Of a stretch of 64,000 nucleotides of DNA, positions 51,901 to 64,000 are shown piece after piece. The stretch lies in NCBI GenBank assembly GCA_020746105.1, contig CM036631.1, positions 16,093,058 through 16,157,057 on the forward strand. The letters run 5' to 3'. The notes beneath the pieces are model-generated. The model ran no database searches. It saw only the letters and a program-made list of their open reading frames with translations, and was not told the origin of the DNA. Made by a program: the position numbers and the translations under genes. Source of the stretch: Trogon surrucura. Its lineage: Eukaryota > Chordata > Aves > Trogoniformes > Trogonidae. The first letter of the stretch is position 1. Every line of letters begins with the position of its first letter.

Positions 51901-54900
51901 TGCCCCCTCAGTCCTCCCCCTTCCTCATTTCTCACCCTTTCGACTGGCCGTTGGCTCGGTTCTCAGCAAATTTTAGCTCCACCACGTCATAGACGCCAAC
52001 GGAGCGGATGGTCTGGATGAGCTGCTGGTCGGTCGTCCACTGAGGGGTGAAAGAAGAGGGGAGAAGTCAGCATGAGCTCACACAGCCCTTCGCAGGACGC
52101 CCACACCCCTCAGCTAACCCAGGCTCGGGGCATTCAAATCCAGATACCCCCAGAGCCCTGACGGGGAAGTTAAAAAAAAAATATTCAACCTTGAGTCTCA
52201 AACAGGCCCCAGAGGCCTCTAATCTCTGGACAAGACGGAGCTTTCCCAGAACTGTCCCCGTATCTGTCAGCAGGAGAAAGGGGACTCGCCCACACAGCCC
52301 CGCGAGGAGGCAGAGGCGAAGCAGGGGGGCACTACAGTCGCCGGTCACTCGCCCCAGCCTGGAGTTGAAGCCCCTCAGGGCTACAAATCCCTGTTCCCTG
52401 AGGATTTCAAGGGTGAGCCCAGCTTGAGATGCTGGGCCAGCACAGATTGAGGAGAAAGTACCCCCAAAAAGCCCTGCCACCCATCGAGGGGGGTTCCCCG
52501 GAGGACGCTCCCCCGCCTACGCCCCGCGGGAGACCCCGACCCGCCCGCACGGGTGGGTCTGGAGGCGCAGGCGGCGATCCCACTCACCCAGGAGAAACTG
52601 CCCACGTAGACGGCGGCTCTCTTGTTGCGCAGCCCGCTGTACGTGTACAGGATGGCGGGGGCTTTGCTGTTGGGTTTGGGGGACGGCTCCTGGCGGATCT
52701 CCGGGGGAGGCTCCGAGCCGCCGGTGCGGCTTTCGGGGGGCTGCGAGCTGGCTGCCAACACGTCGTCGTAGAGGTCCATCTGATCAGCATTACTGAACTC
52801 AGCGTCCTGCAAAGGGGAAAACAACGCCAGGAAGACCCTGGGGGTGAAACCACAGCTCGGAAAGGGACCCCGGGAGCCGTCAAGAACCTCAACAACGAGA
52901 CCGATGTCTCCTTTGCCACCTGAACCGCGTTTTTTGGGCCCTCTTTAGAGGAAGATCTCCACGTCTCCCCTCCCGTCGGCAGCTCAAGCCTTTCCCGGCA
53001 CCGAGGAAGCTTGCGAGCTGTGAACTCAAGTGTCCTAGATCTGCCTCCCAATTCCCACTCTGTTCCGGGCTATATTTAATTTGGAGTGTGCAGCGAGGGC
53101 TGTGTTTACTACGGCTCTTCAGACTAATCGCTCGCCCGGATCCGGCGCGCGCCGGGAGCCGCGTTTTCACGCTGCAAAATTACTACAAATCTCCGTCCCG
53201 CGGGTCCTGCGCAGCATGAAAAAAACAAAAAAACCCACCACAAAACTAAACGCAGAGGCTCCGCTCCTTGATTTTTAATTCCAGGACTTCACAGGCGGTT
53301 CGGACAACATTTTCTGGCAGAGATAACGCGAGGTGGTTAAATCTCCTGCTCTGACGTATAAACCACGGCCCTTTGTGAGCTCAGGGGATCAAAGGTTGGC
53401 AGAAATATTAAAAATTAAAAAAAAAATCAAACTATTTCCCTCCAGACACTCTTCCTTCTAAGGCAGGTTGTAACTTTTTTTAACATCTGGCTAAGTTCAG
53501 CTGCAGAGCTGATTAAAAAAAAAATAAAAAATAAAAAGTTGCCCAGAAGTTCCGACGGGTATTTCTGTGCTCATTCTCAAAACAGCTCAACCGCTTGTTT
53601 AATCCACCTCCCACGTGCTCACCCCCAACCAAGCGTCTCCGGACGCGGCCCAAGGCTGGAAGATTTCGGCCTGAAAGTTTCAGAAAGTCACGGACAACAA
53701 CAAAAAAAAAAAACAAAACAGGAGAAGAAATCACTCCACAGCCCTCCGTTAAGGGATGCTGCAGCTTGGGGAGTTTGAATTTAAAGAATCTCCAGGATCT
53801 CTCAGAATTTCTCTCCTTTAAAAACCAACAGCCTGACGGGAAGGTGGTGTAGGAGCACCCGCAGCCCACCCTGCCGCTCAAACCCCGACGCGGGGACGAA
53901 GCCAGGCGCTGGCCATCACCAGGTGCACCAGGGATTCGGAACCGGGCGCCCTCCCGCCCCGCGTCACCGCGGATTAACTTTGGGTTTCTTGCCGCCGCTG
54001 CCGCGCAGCCCGAGGGGAGCTGGAGCCTTGAGAATCACTCCCAGCTTCAAGAAGCCTTGGCCGTGTCAAAGATCCTTTCTCCCGCCGCGCGGCCGGGCTC
54101 GCTGCGTCGTTTCCTCCACGCCGCTTCGCTTCTTTACTCCCAGAGATCGCCGAGGCTTGACCGGGGCTACGCCAGAGCCACCAGCTCCCCAAGCAGACCT
54201 TCCCACGTCAACTTGAGTCGCTCTTTTTCATCACCCTTCAGCTCCTGGGGGCCGAGCCTTCAAGGGGAAAGCCCACCCGCAGGCACGGGCCCGTCCCTGC
54301 AGAGCCCTCCCGACTCATCCGTCGTCCATCCGCTGCCCTTTGAGGCTTTGTGAAGTTTTCGACTCAAACCAGGCAGCAACCACCCCGTCGGCTTTCGCCA
54401 CTTCCCGTTGGCGTTTGGAGCAATCACCACAAATTATGTTCCCTGGTTATTCTTCTCCACTCCAGCCCAGCGACCTCCACCCGTTTTCTTCAACCTGCGC
54501 TTTCCACCCTTCCTCCTGCAGCTATTCCAGCTCTCCCAAGGCCAGGCACGCACCTACCTCTCCCATCCTGTTAAAAAACAGCTGCACAAAACCCTAGAGA
54601 ACCCACTCCTGGGGGTCCCAGCACAGCACTAGATGGTTTAATACGTGGAGAATCGGGTTTATTCTGGGAATTTTTCCACAAGTGTCACAGGAATAGGTAT
54701 TTCCGAGGCAGAGGGTGGCCGAGCAGAGCTGCTACAGGCAGCCCAGACGTTTGCTTCGCAACTCACCTTTCGAGCGAGGTTCCCGGTATTTTGGGGCCGT
54801 CACAGCCGGCTTGGACCCAGCCCTTCTCCATGGTTCTCTCTTGCCCGAGAGCTCCGCGGCAGTTAAAAAGGTTTCCACCACCTCACCTTTCCCCAAAGGT

Positions 54901-55604
54901 CTAACCCGCCGCGTATTCGCGCCCGATAACCTCCTGCCTCCTCGGAACAAAGGGTGTCGTCACCCTCAGCTCCTCGTCGCTCCTCCGGGAGCTCCCGGCC
55001 ATTCCTCCCTCCTCCTGTTTTGCTTCCAGCTCCCCGGGCAGACCAACTTTCCTCCGCGGGCTTTCCAAGGCTGTTTTTCATCTTTGGCCATTTGCATTCA
55101 CACTCGTTCTCCCAGATCCCTGAACTCCCTAAAAACCTGCTGCTCCAACCGCTACATCTTCTCCCCAGCTTCCTCTGCCATCTTGGATTCCTCAGTTCTC
55201 CAACCAAGCTGCGACTCTCCCCGCTCCCATCCCCGCTGACAAACGTTCTGGTCCAAATCCTGCCTCCCTCTCCCAGTCTCCACTGTCGAGCCTCCGCTGA
55301 AACCCACAGAAAAACCCGTCACTCCCAGCCTAAAATGGATTTAGGAATGCTCCCAGCCCTCTGTTCCCCACGGGGACTCTCCTGTACCAACACCACCCTT
55401 TCCCAGGCCACGTCTTCTACCTCCACTGGATGTCCACGCCATGTCCACGCTAACCGCTCCAGCGCCTCGCTAACAACGCTGCTCAGCCCACCCAGAAAAA
55501 AAAAAGGGGGGATCCGCAGCCTCAGCGCCGCGGCCGGCTGCGTCGCTCACCTGGTTGAACTCCTCGTCGGCGTAGATGTCGATCAGATCCACTCCCTCGG
55601 ACAT
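48952..55604 (-). CDS. CPSF7: Cleavage factor Im 59-kDa subunit
   Basis: Eight coding exons on the minus strand: 55604-55551, 52806-52588, 52039-51936, 51700-51555, 50109-49699, 49607-49489, 49403-49235, 49120-48952. The start is [18 protein letters not shown]. An RRM at about residues 80-160 ([19 protein letters not shown]...[20 protein letters not shown]) is followed by the Pro-rich region in exon 5 ([20 protein letters not shown]) and an Arg-rich RS-like C terminus ending DRERDRHH. It forms cleavage factor Im with NUDT21 and guides poly(A)-site choice in the nucleus. Exon 5 has 411 nt, but phase and homology call for 409: eight-G runs at 49975-49982 and 49835-49842 (plus strand) each carry one base too many, shifting the frame twice. 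Without them the protein would be 462 residues (human 471). All other exons are intact, so assembly error is the simplest reading. Confidence 0.93.
51150..51400 (+). repeat. Old CR1-like fragment in CPSF7
   Basis: The blocks CAGCTGGAATACTGCGTCCA, GAGGAGATCCAGAGAAGAGC and the later GATAGGCTGAAGAGC-like line follow CR1 order but are diverged. It lies between coding exons 4 and 5, antisense to CPSF7, and has no preserved 3' tail. Confidence 0.6.
52807..55550 (-). other. CPSF7: CPSF7 intron 1, no other gene seen
   Basis: The 2.7-kb first coding intron contains A-rich runs near 53410-53430, 53514-53535 and 53699-53713. A plus-strand open frame extends over about 54954-56624, but its Ser/Pro-rich translation has no domain and runs through the promoter, so I do not call it. 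Confidence 0.5.
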
Positions 55605-56279
55605 AATTCCAGAGGCGGGAGCAGGAGCCCGGGCTGGGACCGGGGCGAAGCAGGGAGACGAGAGGTGCACTGCGCCGGGACGAGGAGGGGGAAACAGGGG
55701 GTCAGCGAGGCGCTGAGGACCCACAGTGCGTGTTCCCCCCACCCCGAGACCCCTCTGCCTGCCCCCTCTGGAGGCCTGGGCCACCCCCTTCCCTACAGAC
55801 ACCCCCCAGCGGGGCCTCAGCTCCCCCAGGGGAGGCAGCAGCGCCCTCACCCTTCAGCTGGGTCCCACCAATCCCACCTCGACCCCCCATTTAGGACCCC
55901 CTGGGGGCAACGTGGCCCCGTTTCCCCCCAGATCCGGAGGGAAACAACCCCCCCGGGGGTGGGGGGGGGGGGGGCAACCACAACCCGCCCCCCCCCATCC
56001 CACCCCCCCAACCTCCCCCTACTCCGACCCCCTTTAACCCAAACTCAGGCGCGCTCCCCCCCGCAACCTCCCCCTGCCCAAGTCACCCCCACCCTTCCCA
56101 GGTGTGTGTCCCCCCCCCCAGCCCGGGGGACCCCAGTGACACCCCCCCGCCCCCCCCCCAGCCCCGCTCCAGGCCCGCTCCCCCGGCCCAGACCAACCCC
56201 TCCCCGCCTCCTCCCGCCATATCGGCTCGGCCCCGTCGAGCCCCGGGGAGGGGAGAGCGGGGCTGTGAGGGGAGGGGGC

Positions 56280-56501
56280 TGCGGGTCGTGTGTCCCCCCC
56301 CCCCCGGGCCCGGCGCCGGCCCCGCCCGTTACCGCCACCAGGCCCCGAGCGCGCGCGCCAACCGCGCTCACCGCCACCGCCAGCGCCGCCGCGCCGCGCC
56401 ACGCCCCTTCCGGTGCGCGCCACGCCCCTTCCGCCCTCCCGGCCTCCCACCATCGAGTCGGTCCTCCCCGCGTCACAGAGCGGCGCTGCCCGAGCGGCGC
56501 C
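56280..56501. promoter_or_regulatory. CpG-rich shared CPSF7/SDHAF2 promoter region
   Basis: A very GC-rich block lies immediately upstream of SDHAF2 and about 0.7-0.9 kb from the CPSF7 start codon on the other strand. It carries two direct copies of GCCACGCCCCTTCC (56398-56432), the first making an ETS-type CTTCCGG at 56407-56413, with GC-box-like CACGCCCC in both. Bidirectional activity is inferred from gene order. Confidence 0.5.
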
Positions 56502-58164
56502 ATGGCGGCCGCAAGGGTGAGGGGTGGGGGGAGAGAGCCTGAGGGCAGCGGGGTTGTGGGGGCTGGGAAAGGGGGTCGAGGATCGGCGGCCAGAGGGTCT
56601 GGAGGGGGAAATGGCGGGCAGTAGAGTCTTGGGGGGGGGCGGTGGGCCGGAGGGGCTGGGGGTTATGGGGGGGGGAGGTCAGGGTCTGGGGGGGGGGGGG
56701 GGGTTGGGCCTGAGGGATTGGGGGCAGCAGGGCCGGGGTGGCTGTGGGATGGGGGTGGCTGTGGGATGGGGCTGGCACTAATATTTACAGTATTAGGGGC
56801 TTGGAGTCATGCTCATTTCAACGTAAGCCCCTGCACCCAGGATGGGGAGGGCAGCGGAGTCTGGGGTTGCAGCCACAAGGGTTTGGGGGGGGGGGCCGGG
56901 TGTGTGCTGGGGGTCTCCCCCTCCCTGCTGGGGCAGCCGGGCCTGACGCCCTCTGTGGTGTCCGTGTCCCTTTCACAGCTCTGCTCCCTGCCCCGGCGGG
57001 CTCTGCGCCAGCGCGTTTTCGGGCCGGGGAGCCTCCGGCGTGGCTACCGTGGGGACTCGCCAACGGACTCGGGGAAGGACCTGCTGGAGATCCCTTTGCC
57101 CCCCTGGCAGGAGCGTCCTGACGAGCCGCTGGAGACCAAGAGAGCCCGGCTGCTGTATGAGAGCCGAAAGAGGGGGATGCTGGAGAACTGCATCCTGCTC
57201 AGGTGAGGTGCTGGCTGCTCGTCCTGGCTTCTCAACCTGTGCCTGACAATTTGTCCCCTTTGGCCAAAGGTGGGCAGGGATGGCAGGTGCTTTACAGGAG
57301 AGGTAGTGTCAGCCCTGGGGAGCTAAGAGAGAAAGGTGAGCATAGCTGCTGTGGAGTTCAACTCCCTGAAGACAGGTTTTTAATTGGAAGAGCCCTGAGC
57401 ATTGCAGGAGAGAGCTTGGTGAGGCAGTGCACAGCCATAACGCCAGAAAGGTGTGGTGTGGTTAGAGGACAGAAGGCTGAGCCGTCGGACAAACCACTGC
57501 AAGAGCTTTGCTCGTGTAGGATGAAGTGATCAGTGCTGCTGCTGGGCAGGATAGGGCAGAGGCAGCCAGAGGCACGGAGAGCTCTAGAGGAAGCTCCTAA
57601 CTGATGCCTGAGCCAAAATCCTTCGGGGAAGATGTGATTGCATGAATGAGGCGAGGCCAGTCGGGTTTTAGGACTGAAGCAGCGGTTAGCGGAGAGAAGG
57701 CTGGGGCTGAAGGCAGGTGACTTTGGACCCAGCTCCTCCGTACCTTCTGGCTCTGGCTGCCAGCTGTGGTTGGGAGCAGCGTGCCAGCCTGTCTCTTCCT
57801 CCGCTCACCCACACTCATCCTCCTACGTCCTCTCTCCAGCCTCTTTGCCAAGGAGAACCTGAACCGCATGAGCGAGCAGCAGCTGAACCTTTACGACCGG
57901 CTCATCAACGAGCCCAGCAACGACTGGGACATCTACTACTGGGCCACAGGTACGGTGCAGCTCCTCGTTCTGGGATCCCTTGGGACAGGACGGAGCCCTT
58001 CTCTTGCTTCCCCTTTCTTCTTTTTCACCTCAGAAGCGAAGCCCACGCCAGCTGAGTTTGAGAACGACGTGATGGCCATGCTGAGGGAGTTTGCCAAGAA
58101 CAAGAAGAAGGAGCAGAGGCTGCGGCAGCCGGACCTAGAGTACCTCTTTGAGCCCTCCCGCTGA
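56502..58164 (+). CDS. SDHAF2: Succinate dehydrogenase assembly factor 2
   Basis: Four coding exons: 56502-56516, 56979-57202, 57840-57949, 58034-58164, in phase, 159 residues (human 166). The N terminus ([20 protein letters not shown]) is Arg-rich and free of acidic residues, as expected of a mitochondrial targeting peptide. The conserved Sdh5 core follows: [60 protein letters not shown] and a Lys-rich stretch before [10 protein letters not shown]. In the matrix this protein promotes covalent attachment of FAD to SDHA, a step in complex II assembly; human loss causes paraganglioma (PGL2). The start codon lies in a CpG-rich first exon head-to-head with CPSF7. Confidence 0.96.
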
Positions 58165-58295
58165 CGTTGGGGGGGCTGCCGTGTCCCTCCCCATCCCTTG
58201 GAGCAGAGGAGGGGGCACGGGGCGCTGTGAGCTGCCGTCCCCATGGCTCTCCTCTTCCTCCAGCAGCGGCTCCCTTGGACTCTCAGGGTGCAATG

Positions 58296-58301
58296 AATAA
58301 A
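58296..58301 (+). promoter_or_regulatory. SDHAF2: Poly(A) signal of SDHAF2
   Basis: AATAAA lies 132 bases past the stop codon. Confidence 0.85.
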
Positions 58302-58397
58302 GCCGTGGCTGCTAGCCCTGCTGCTCCTGCTGCGTCGTGGGCACAGGGCTCTGCTCTTCGGCTCCACTCGGGGGAGCTGGCGGCAAGCCGAGCTCCC

Positions 58398-58605
58398 TTT
58401 CATAGACTCCTTCAGGCTGAAAAAGCCCCTGGGATCATCGAGTCCAACCACTGACCCTACTCTGCCAAGCTCACCCCTAAACCATCTCCCCCAGCACCAC
58501 ATCTCAACGGCCTTTAAACACCTCCAGGGGTGGGGACTCCACCCCCTCCCTTTGACACGTTCCAGCTCATCGCTGCCTCCAGCTCCTCGCTGTCCCTTTG
58601 AAACG
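58398..58605 (-). repeat. CR1 LINE fragment
   Basis: The reverse-complement CR1 tail (CATAGACTCCTTCAGGCTGA) continues with GGGATCATCGAGTCCAACCA and a body to about 58605. Its tail type differs from the GGTTGGAAGGGACC copies, so it is a separate subfamily. It lies between SDHAF2 and PPP1R32. Confidence 0.85.
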
Positions 58606-58831
58606 GTTTTTGTGGGGACCTCAGGAGCTGCCTCACACCCGCGGGGACTGTGACTCCCTCTGTAGGAGGCTGGAGTGGGGAATCCTGCCCTGGGGTGTCT
58701 CAGCACGGCCAGCGGTCACCACACAGCAGCCAAGGTCCACACGTGTCACCGTGGCCGGTTACCGGGACACAGCGTCACCATCCCCAGGGACATTCCGCAG
58801 GCCCTGGGAGCTGCTCTGGGACAGCCCTGCC

Positions 58832-60767
58832 ATGGCGTCCCCCCGTCCATCCATCCATCCCTGGGCTAAGCTGCGGACCCTGCCCTGGGGCTCGCCGGCC
58901 ACCGGGTTGGGTGCCCTCTCCCCTTCGACAAAGGAGCTCACGGGGGGAAGCGCCGACCTCCTGAACTTCTACGCCACGACCTACGCGGTGGCCTATGGTG
59001 GGGAGGGCTCCCGAAAACCTCCCTGAAGGCGAAGGGGGGGCTCGTTCCCACGGCTGAGCCCCCTCTCCCCGCTGTCACCCAGGCCAGCAGCGTTCCCACC
59101 CCCTCCTCGGTTGCCCCACCGGCAGCGGCTTCGTGCCCAACAACGAGTCCGCCTTCTCCCGCCTGCTCCGCCCGTGCAGCGCAGCAGAGGGGTACGTCCT
59201 CCGTGCTAAAGGGGGAGGGGGGGGGAGATTTTAGGGGTTGCTCTGTCACAGCCACGTTGGCCTCCCGCCGCAGCCAGGCCACTGCCACATCCACCACCGC
59301 TGAGCATTTCGGGCCCCTCTGGCTCCCCGACGGCCGGAGCCTCCTGCCCCGGCACGTCCATCAGCCGGGGAGCGGGTACCTCCAGCGGGGCTCCCCATCC
59401 TGCCTCCGCGCCATGGCGGGGAGCCCCCAGCACATGCGGCTCCTCCAGGACCCCCCAAAAACATCCAGAGAGCGTGGCACCGAGAGCTGCTGCACCCATC
59501 CTGTCCAGCCGGGTACAGTTTTGGGGGTACCGGTGGTCCTAGGGCCAGCTCCATTCCCTGGAGGGTTTGGGGGTATTGGTGGTCCCAGGGCCAGTTCCAG
59601 TTCTTAGGGGTTTGGGGGTGTCAGTGGTCCTGGGGCCACCTCTGACCCCAGGAGGTTTTGGGGTGTCCTGCATCACTCATCCCTGCCCACCCCCAAACTT
59701 GGGGGGGACAGGCGGGTCCCCAGGCTGTATCTGTGACACTACGTAACACCATGGTTGCCTGGGCGGGGGCTGAGCACAGGGTGGGGGCAAGGTTGGGGAC
59801 AGGGATGGGGACAGTGGGGTTCCCCCTGTGCCCCCAGATGTCCTGCAGAAGGCGACCATCAGCATCAAGGAGCTGTCAGGTTTCACCAAGGCCACCCCGA
59901 GGAGCGGCAACATCCTGCCAGCCCTGCCGGCCCAACCTGTGAGCCCCCTCCCCTACGGGTCCCCTGTCCCCACCCCACCAGCTCCCCCCTACTCCCTCTG
60001 CACCCCAAGGGACACTTTTTGTCTCCCACAGCTTGGCGTTAGCATCACCACCACGGATTACCTGCCCTTCGCGTGCAGCCACGTAAGCGAAGGGACAGGG
60101 TGGCAAGACGAGACCCTCCCGTTCAGGGGACACCCTTGTCCCAGCCACCCTATCTCCATCCTCTGGCAGGGTGGTGAGAAGCTCCCGGTGCTGCCGGGGG
60201 GCTCCGAGAGAGGCAGCGGGTTCAGCCGGGTGGTGCCGAGCTCCCTGGGCGCCGCGGTGAGCATGTCACCATCCCGCCACCCGTCCCCACGCACACTCCA
60301 CGGCCTCACACCCGCTGTCCCCACGTAGGGCTTGCCCGCCATGGATCGTGCTGTCCCCCTCGTCTCCCGAGGGACCCAGGCCAGCACGCTGGGACGGCAG
60401 GGTGCTGACAGGAAGGTGGGTGCAGGCACAGCCCCCCTCCCCATCCGCATCAGACCATGCACCCAACCCACCTCCGTCCCCCAGGAGCTGTCGGGGTTCA
60501 CCATTAACCACGGCCAGTACGTCCCCTCCCGCCAGACCCTGTCCCCTGATGAGTTTGGGGTGACACTAGTTGGGGGGCTTGTTGTCCCGAGGAGGGGTGC
60601 GGGGATTTCCAACCTCACCCCTCCTGGATTTTCCAGACCGGTGTTGGCGGGATCCAGCCTGGACGGCGAGACCCGTGGGGGGCATCCAACCCCAGCGCCC
60701 CAGCGGCTTCGGCACCAACAACCACCCCACAGGGCTGGGGGGCGTCAACAGCCACCCCTCAGCGTGA
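58832..60767 (+). CDS. PPP1R32: PPP1R32 / SAXO4, ciliary microtubule protein
   Basis: Likely coding exons: (58832?)-58997, 59083-59191, 59274-59512, 59838-59938, 60032-60082, 60170-60256, 60329-60415, 60485-60559, 60637-60767. Recognition rests on LLNFYATTYAVAYG, AEHFGPLWLPDGRSLLPRHV, KELSGFTKATPRSGNI, ELSGFTINHGQYV and GGIQPQ, and on synteny between SDHAF2 and LRRC10B. Phases agree through 60559. The start is uncertain: the ATG at 58832 gives an N terminus unlike the mammalian one, so a 5' exon may be missing. The final join is also unresolved, because the frame holding GGIQPQRPSGFGTNNHPTG needs a phase that the 60559 donor does not supply. The product would be about 320-345 residues against about 425 in human. 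SAXO4 is reported to bind protein phosphatase 1 and axonemal microtubules. No AATAAA signal was found downstream. Confidence 0.75.
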
Positions 60768-62555
<1,788 letters not shown>

Positions 62556-63328
62556 GCAGCACGCTGCAGCCAGACACCCACAGGGATGCGCCACAGAGGG
62601 ATGGGGAGCCTCCTCCGGGTCCCCACGGACCACCGTCTCCCAGCTAGGGCTGGGGAAGAAAGATGCTCACAGTCTCCACACAAAGTAAAACGGCAAAGAG
62701 CCGTCTCCCGGATCTGCTGGGCTTGTGAGTCGCCATCAGGAACCACGAGCCCACCTTAGAGCATCTCACATAACTGCAAGGTGCCTTGGACGGGGAACAG
62801 CCCTCTGCAAAGAGAGGAGACCCGGAAGACCCTGCTTGCCTGCTGGGCAAGCCCTGGTGGGCAGCACAGTGTTGCTGAGAGCCAGGCACGCCCATGAGCA
62901 CAGGCACCTTCCCTACCACACACTGCAGCTGCCCCACCACCTCCTCTCACATCCTTTGCTGCTGGCTTAAGGAAGGTCGGGAAAAAACACAGATCCCATC
63001 ACCCTGAAGAGCTTTGAGATTTGAGAGCAAAGGCACAGACCCCCTTCTCACTGCAAGACACACCCCTGTCCTGCTGCAGGAACTGGGCTGGGAGAAGACA
63101 GAGGTCTCCTCCGGGCTCCTCCCAGCCATCAGGTTTGGGCAGGAGCTGATGGAAACTCCACCTGGGCAACAAGGCTGCCTGTCTCAAGCCTGGAAAGGGT
63201 TTTGCCTCTGCACGGGAAAAGGAGACTCAGCTCCAGCTCCGCCTGCCCCAAAACAGGCACCAAAACCAGCGTTGCCACCTTGTCCTTCCTCTTCCCCTCC
63301 TCGAGCACCGTTTGTACCAAACTCAAGC

Positions 63329-63334
63329 AATAAA
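63329..63334 (+). promoter_or_regulatory. LRRC10B: Poly(A) signal of LRRC10B
   Basis: AATAAA (in CAAGCAATAAAAACC) lies about 775 bases past the stop, giving a 3' UTR of roughly 0.8 kb. Confidence 0.7.
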
Positions 63335-64000
63335 AACCACAAACCCAACAAAACCCAGCGTGAGAGAATGATGACGGGGTGGATTCTCCAGGTGGTGGAG
63401 GGGGGGGAGGCTGAGGCAGGGAAAGGAGATGTTCAGGAGCCGCTCAAGACACAGCAAGGCATAGTGCAAGACCACCAACTCCTCTTATTTTGGAGCTTCA
63501 AGGGAGTCTGGCTTTTCTCCACCCACCTCCAAGCCATCCTTGCTCTCCGCCGAGCCATTCCGGTGCAGCGGGGAGCTTGGCCGCACCAGCACCAAACCCT
63601 CCCTCCGAGGGCAGAGTCTTGCTGGAGGTTTCAGACCACGGCATCCGCTTTTAACTGCGAGGGGTTTGGGTTGGGTGGCTGGGAGGCAGCCAGCGCTCCT
63701 GCCACATCCTGCGCCGGTGGGGCGGATGCTCCCCGGCTTTTCCCCCCCCCCACACTGCTCCTTCCCAGCTCTGCAGCGGGAACCGCAGCTATTTTAGACA
63801 CGACTGAACATCCTCGTCTGCGGGATGCGTGGAGCCAGTCGGTGCCAGCCCCTCCGGCAGCGAAAGCTGACGAAGCCCCTGCTTCGTTTCCGTTTTCAGC
63901 CGTAACGAGGCCCCATTTCCATTCCAGCTCGCGGATCGGTGGGTTTGGGGCTTGGCAGGAGCTCTGGTCCCTCCTGCCACCCAGACACCCCTCACCGTTG
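63335..64000. other. Gene-free right end
   Basis: No exon or repeat was recognised. By synteny SYT7 should follow, but no SYT7 coding sequence is visible here. Confidence 0.45.

Noticed and set aside
54954-56624. Plus-strand open frame of 556 codons
   Set aside because: The translation is Ser/Pro/Arg-rich without any domain, crosses CPSF7 intron 1, its first exon (antisense) and the SDHAF2 promoter, and is explained by C-rich composition that removes stops.

Overview
This is bird genomic DNA, probably from a passerine. Chicken-repeat-1 (CR1) LINE fragments occur throughout, introns are short, and CpG-rich promoters alternate with G/C-rich minisatellites. In DDB1 intron 22 there is a tRNA-Ile-headed SINE with a CR1 tail, the structure described for passerine SINEs. 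Gene order matches the human 11q12.2 block: PGA - VWCE - DDB1 - TKFC - CYB561A3 - TMEM138 - TMEM216 - CPSF7 - SDHAF2 - PPP1R32 (SAXO4) - LRRC10B. Gene names rest on remembered family sequences and this synteny; exon edges were read by hand from splice sites, with reading phase carried across every junction.

Layout. 1-4,600: gene-free DNA with CR1 fragments and one tandem duplication. 4,668-7,434 (+): a nine-exon pepsinogen A gene with a TATA box. 8,516-14,962 (-): VWCE, 20 coding exons, with six von Willebrand C modules each built from two exons. 17,606-32,915 (-): DDB1, 27 coding exons giving 1,140 residues, with a U12-type AT-AC intron. 33,810-38,017 (+): TKFC, 17 coding exons, 576 residues. 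39,310-40,546 (-): CYB561A3, 242 residues. 43,276-44,841 (+): TMEM138, 162 residues. 45,453-46,430 (+): TMEM216, 141 residues. 48,952-55,604 (-): CPSF7, eight exons, with two one-base homopolymer frame breaks in its proline-rich exon as given. 56,502-58,164 (+): SDHAF2, 159 residues. About 58,832-60,767 (+): PPP1R32/SAXO4, whose two ends are uncertain. 61,689-62,555 (+): single-exon LRRC10B, 288 residues. 62,556-64,000: LRRC10B 3' UTR, then gene-free sequence.

Genes are tightly packed. Head-to-head pairs share CpG-rich promoter regions (DDB1/TKFC, CYB561A3/TMEM138, CPSF7/SDHAF2), and tail-to-tail pairs (PGA/VWCE, TKFC/CYB561A3, TMEM216/CPSF7) have poly(A) signals about 0.3-0.6 kb apart. The functions are unrelated housekeeping jobs (DNA damage recognition, triose kinase, lysosomal cytochrome b561, mRNA 3'-end processing, complex II assembly), except for a ciliary group: TMEM138, TMEM216, PPP1R32/SAXO4 and probably LRRC10B. 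RFX X-box matches lie at the start regions of TMEM138 and LRRC10B, and a one-mismatch copy at TMEM216. I found no wholly new biological system, no CRISPR array and no virus-derived element.
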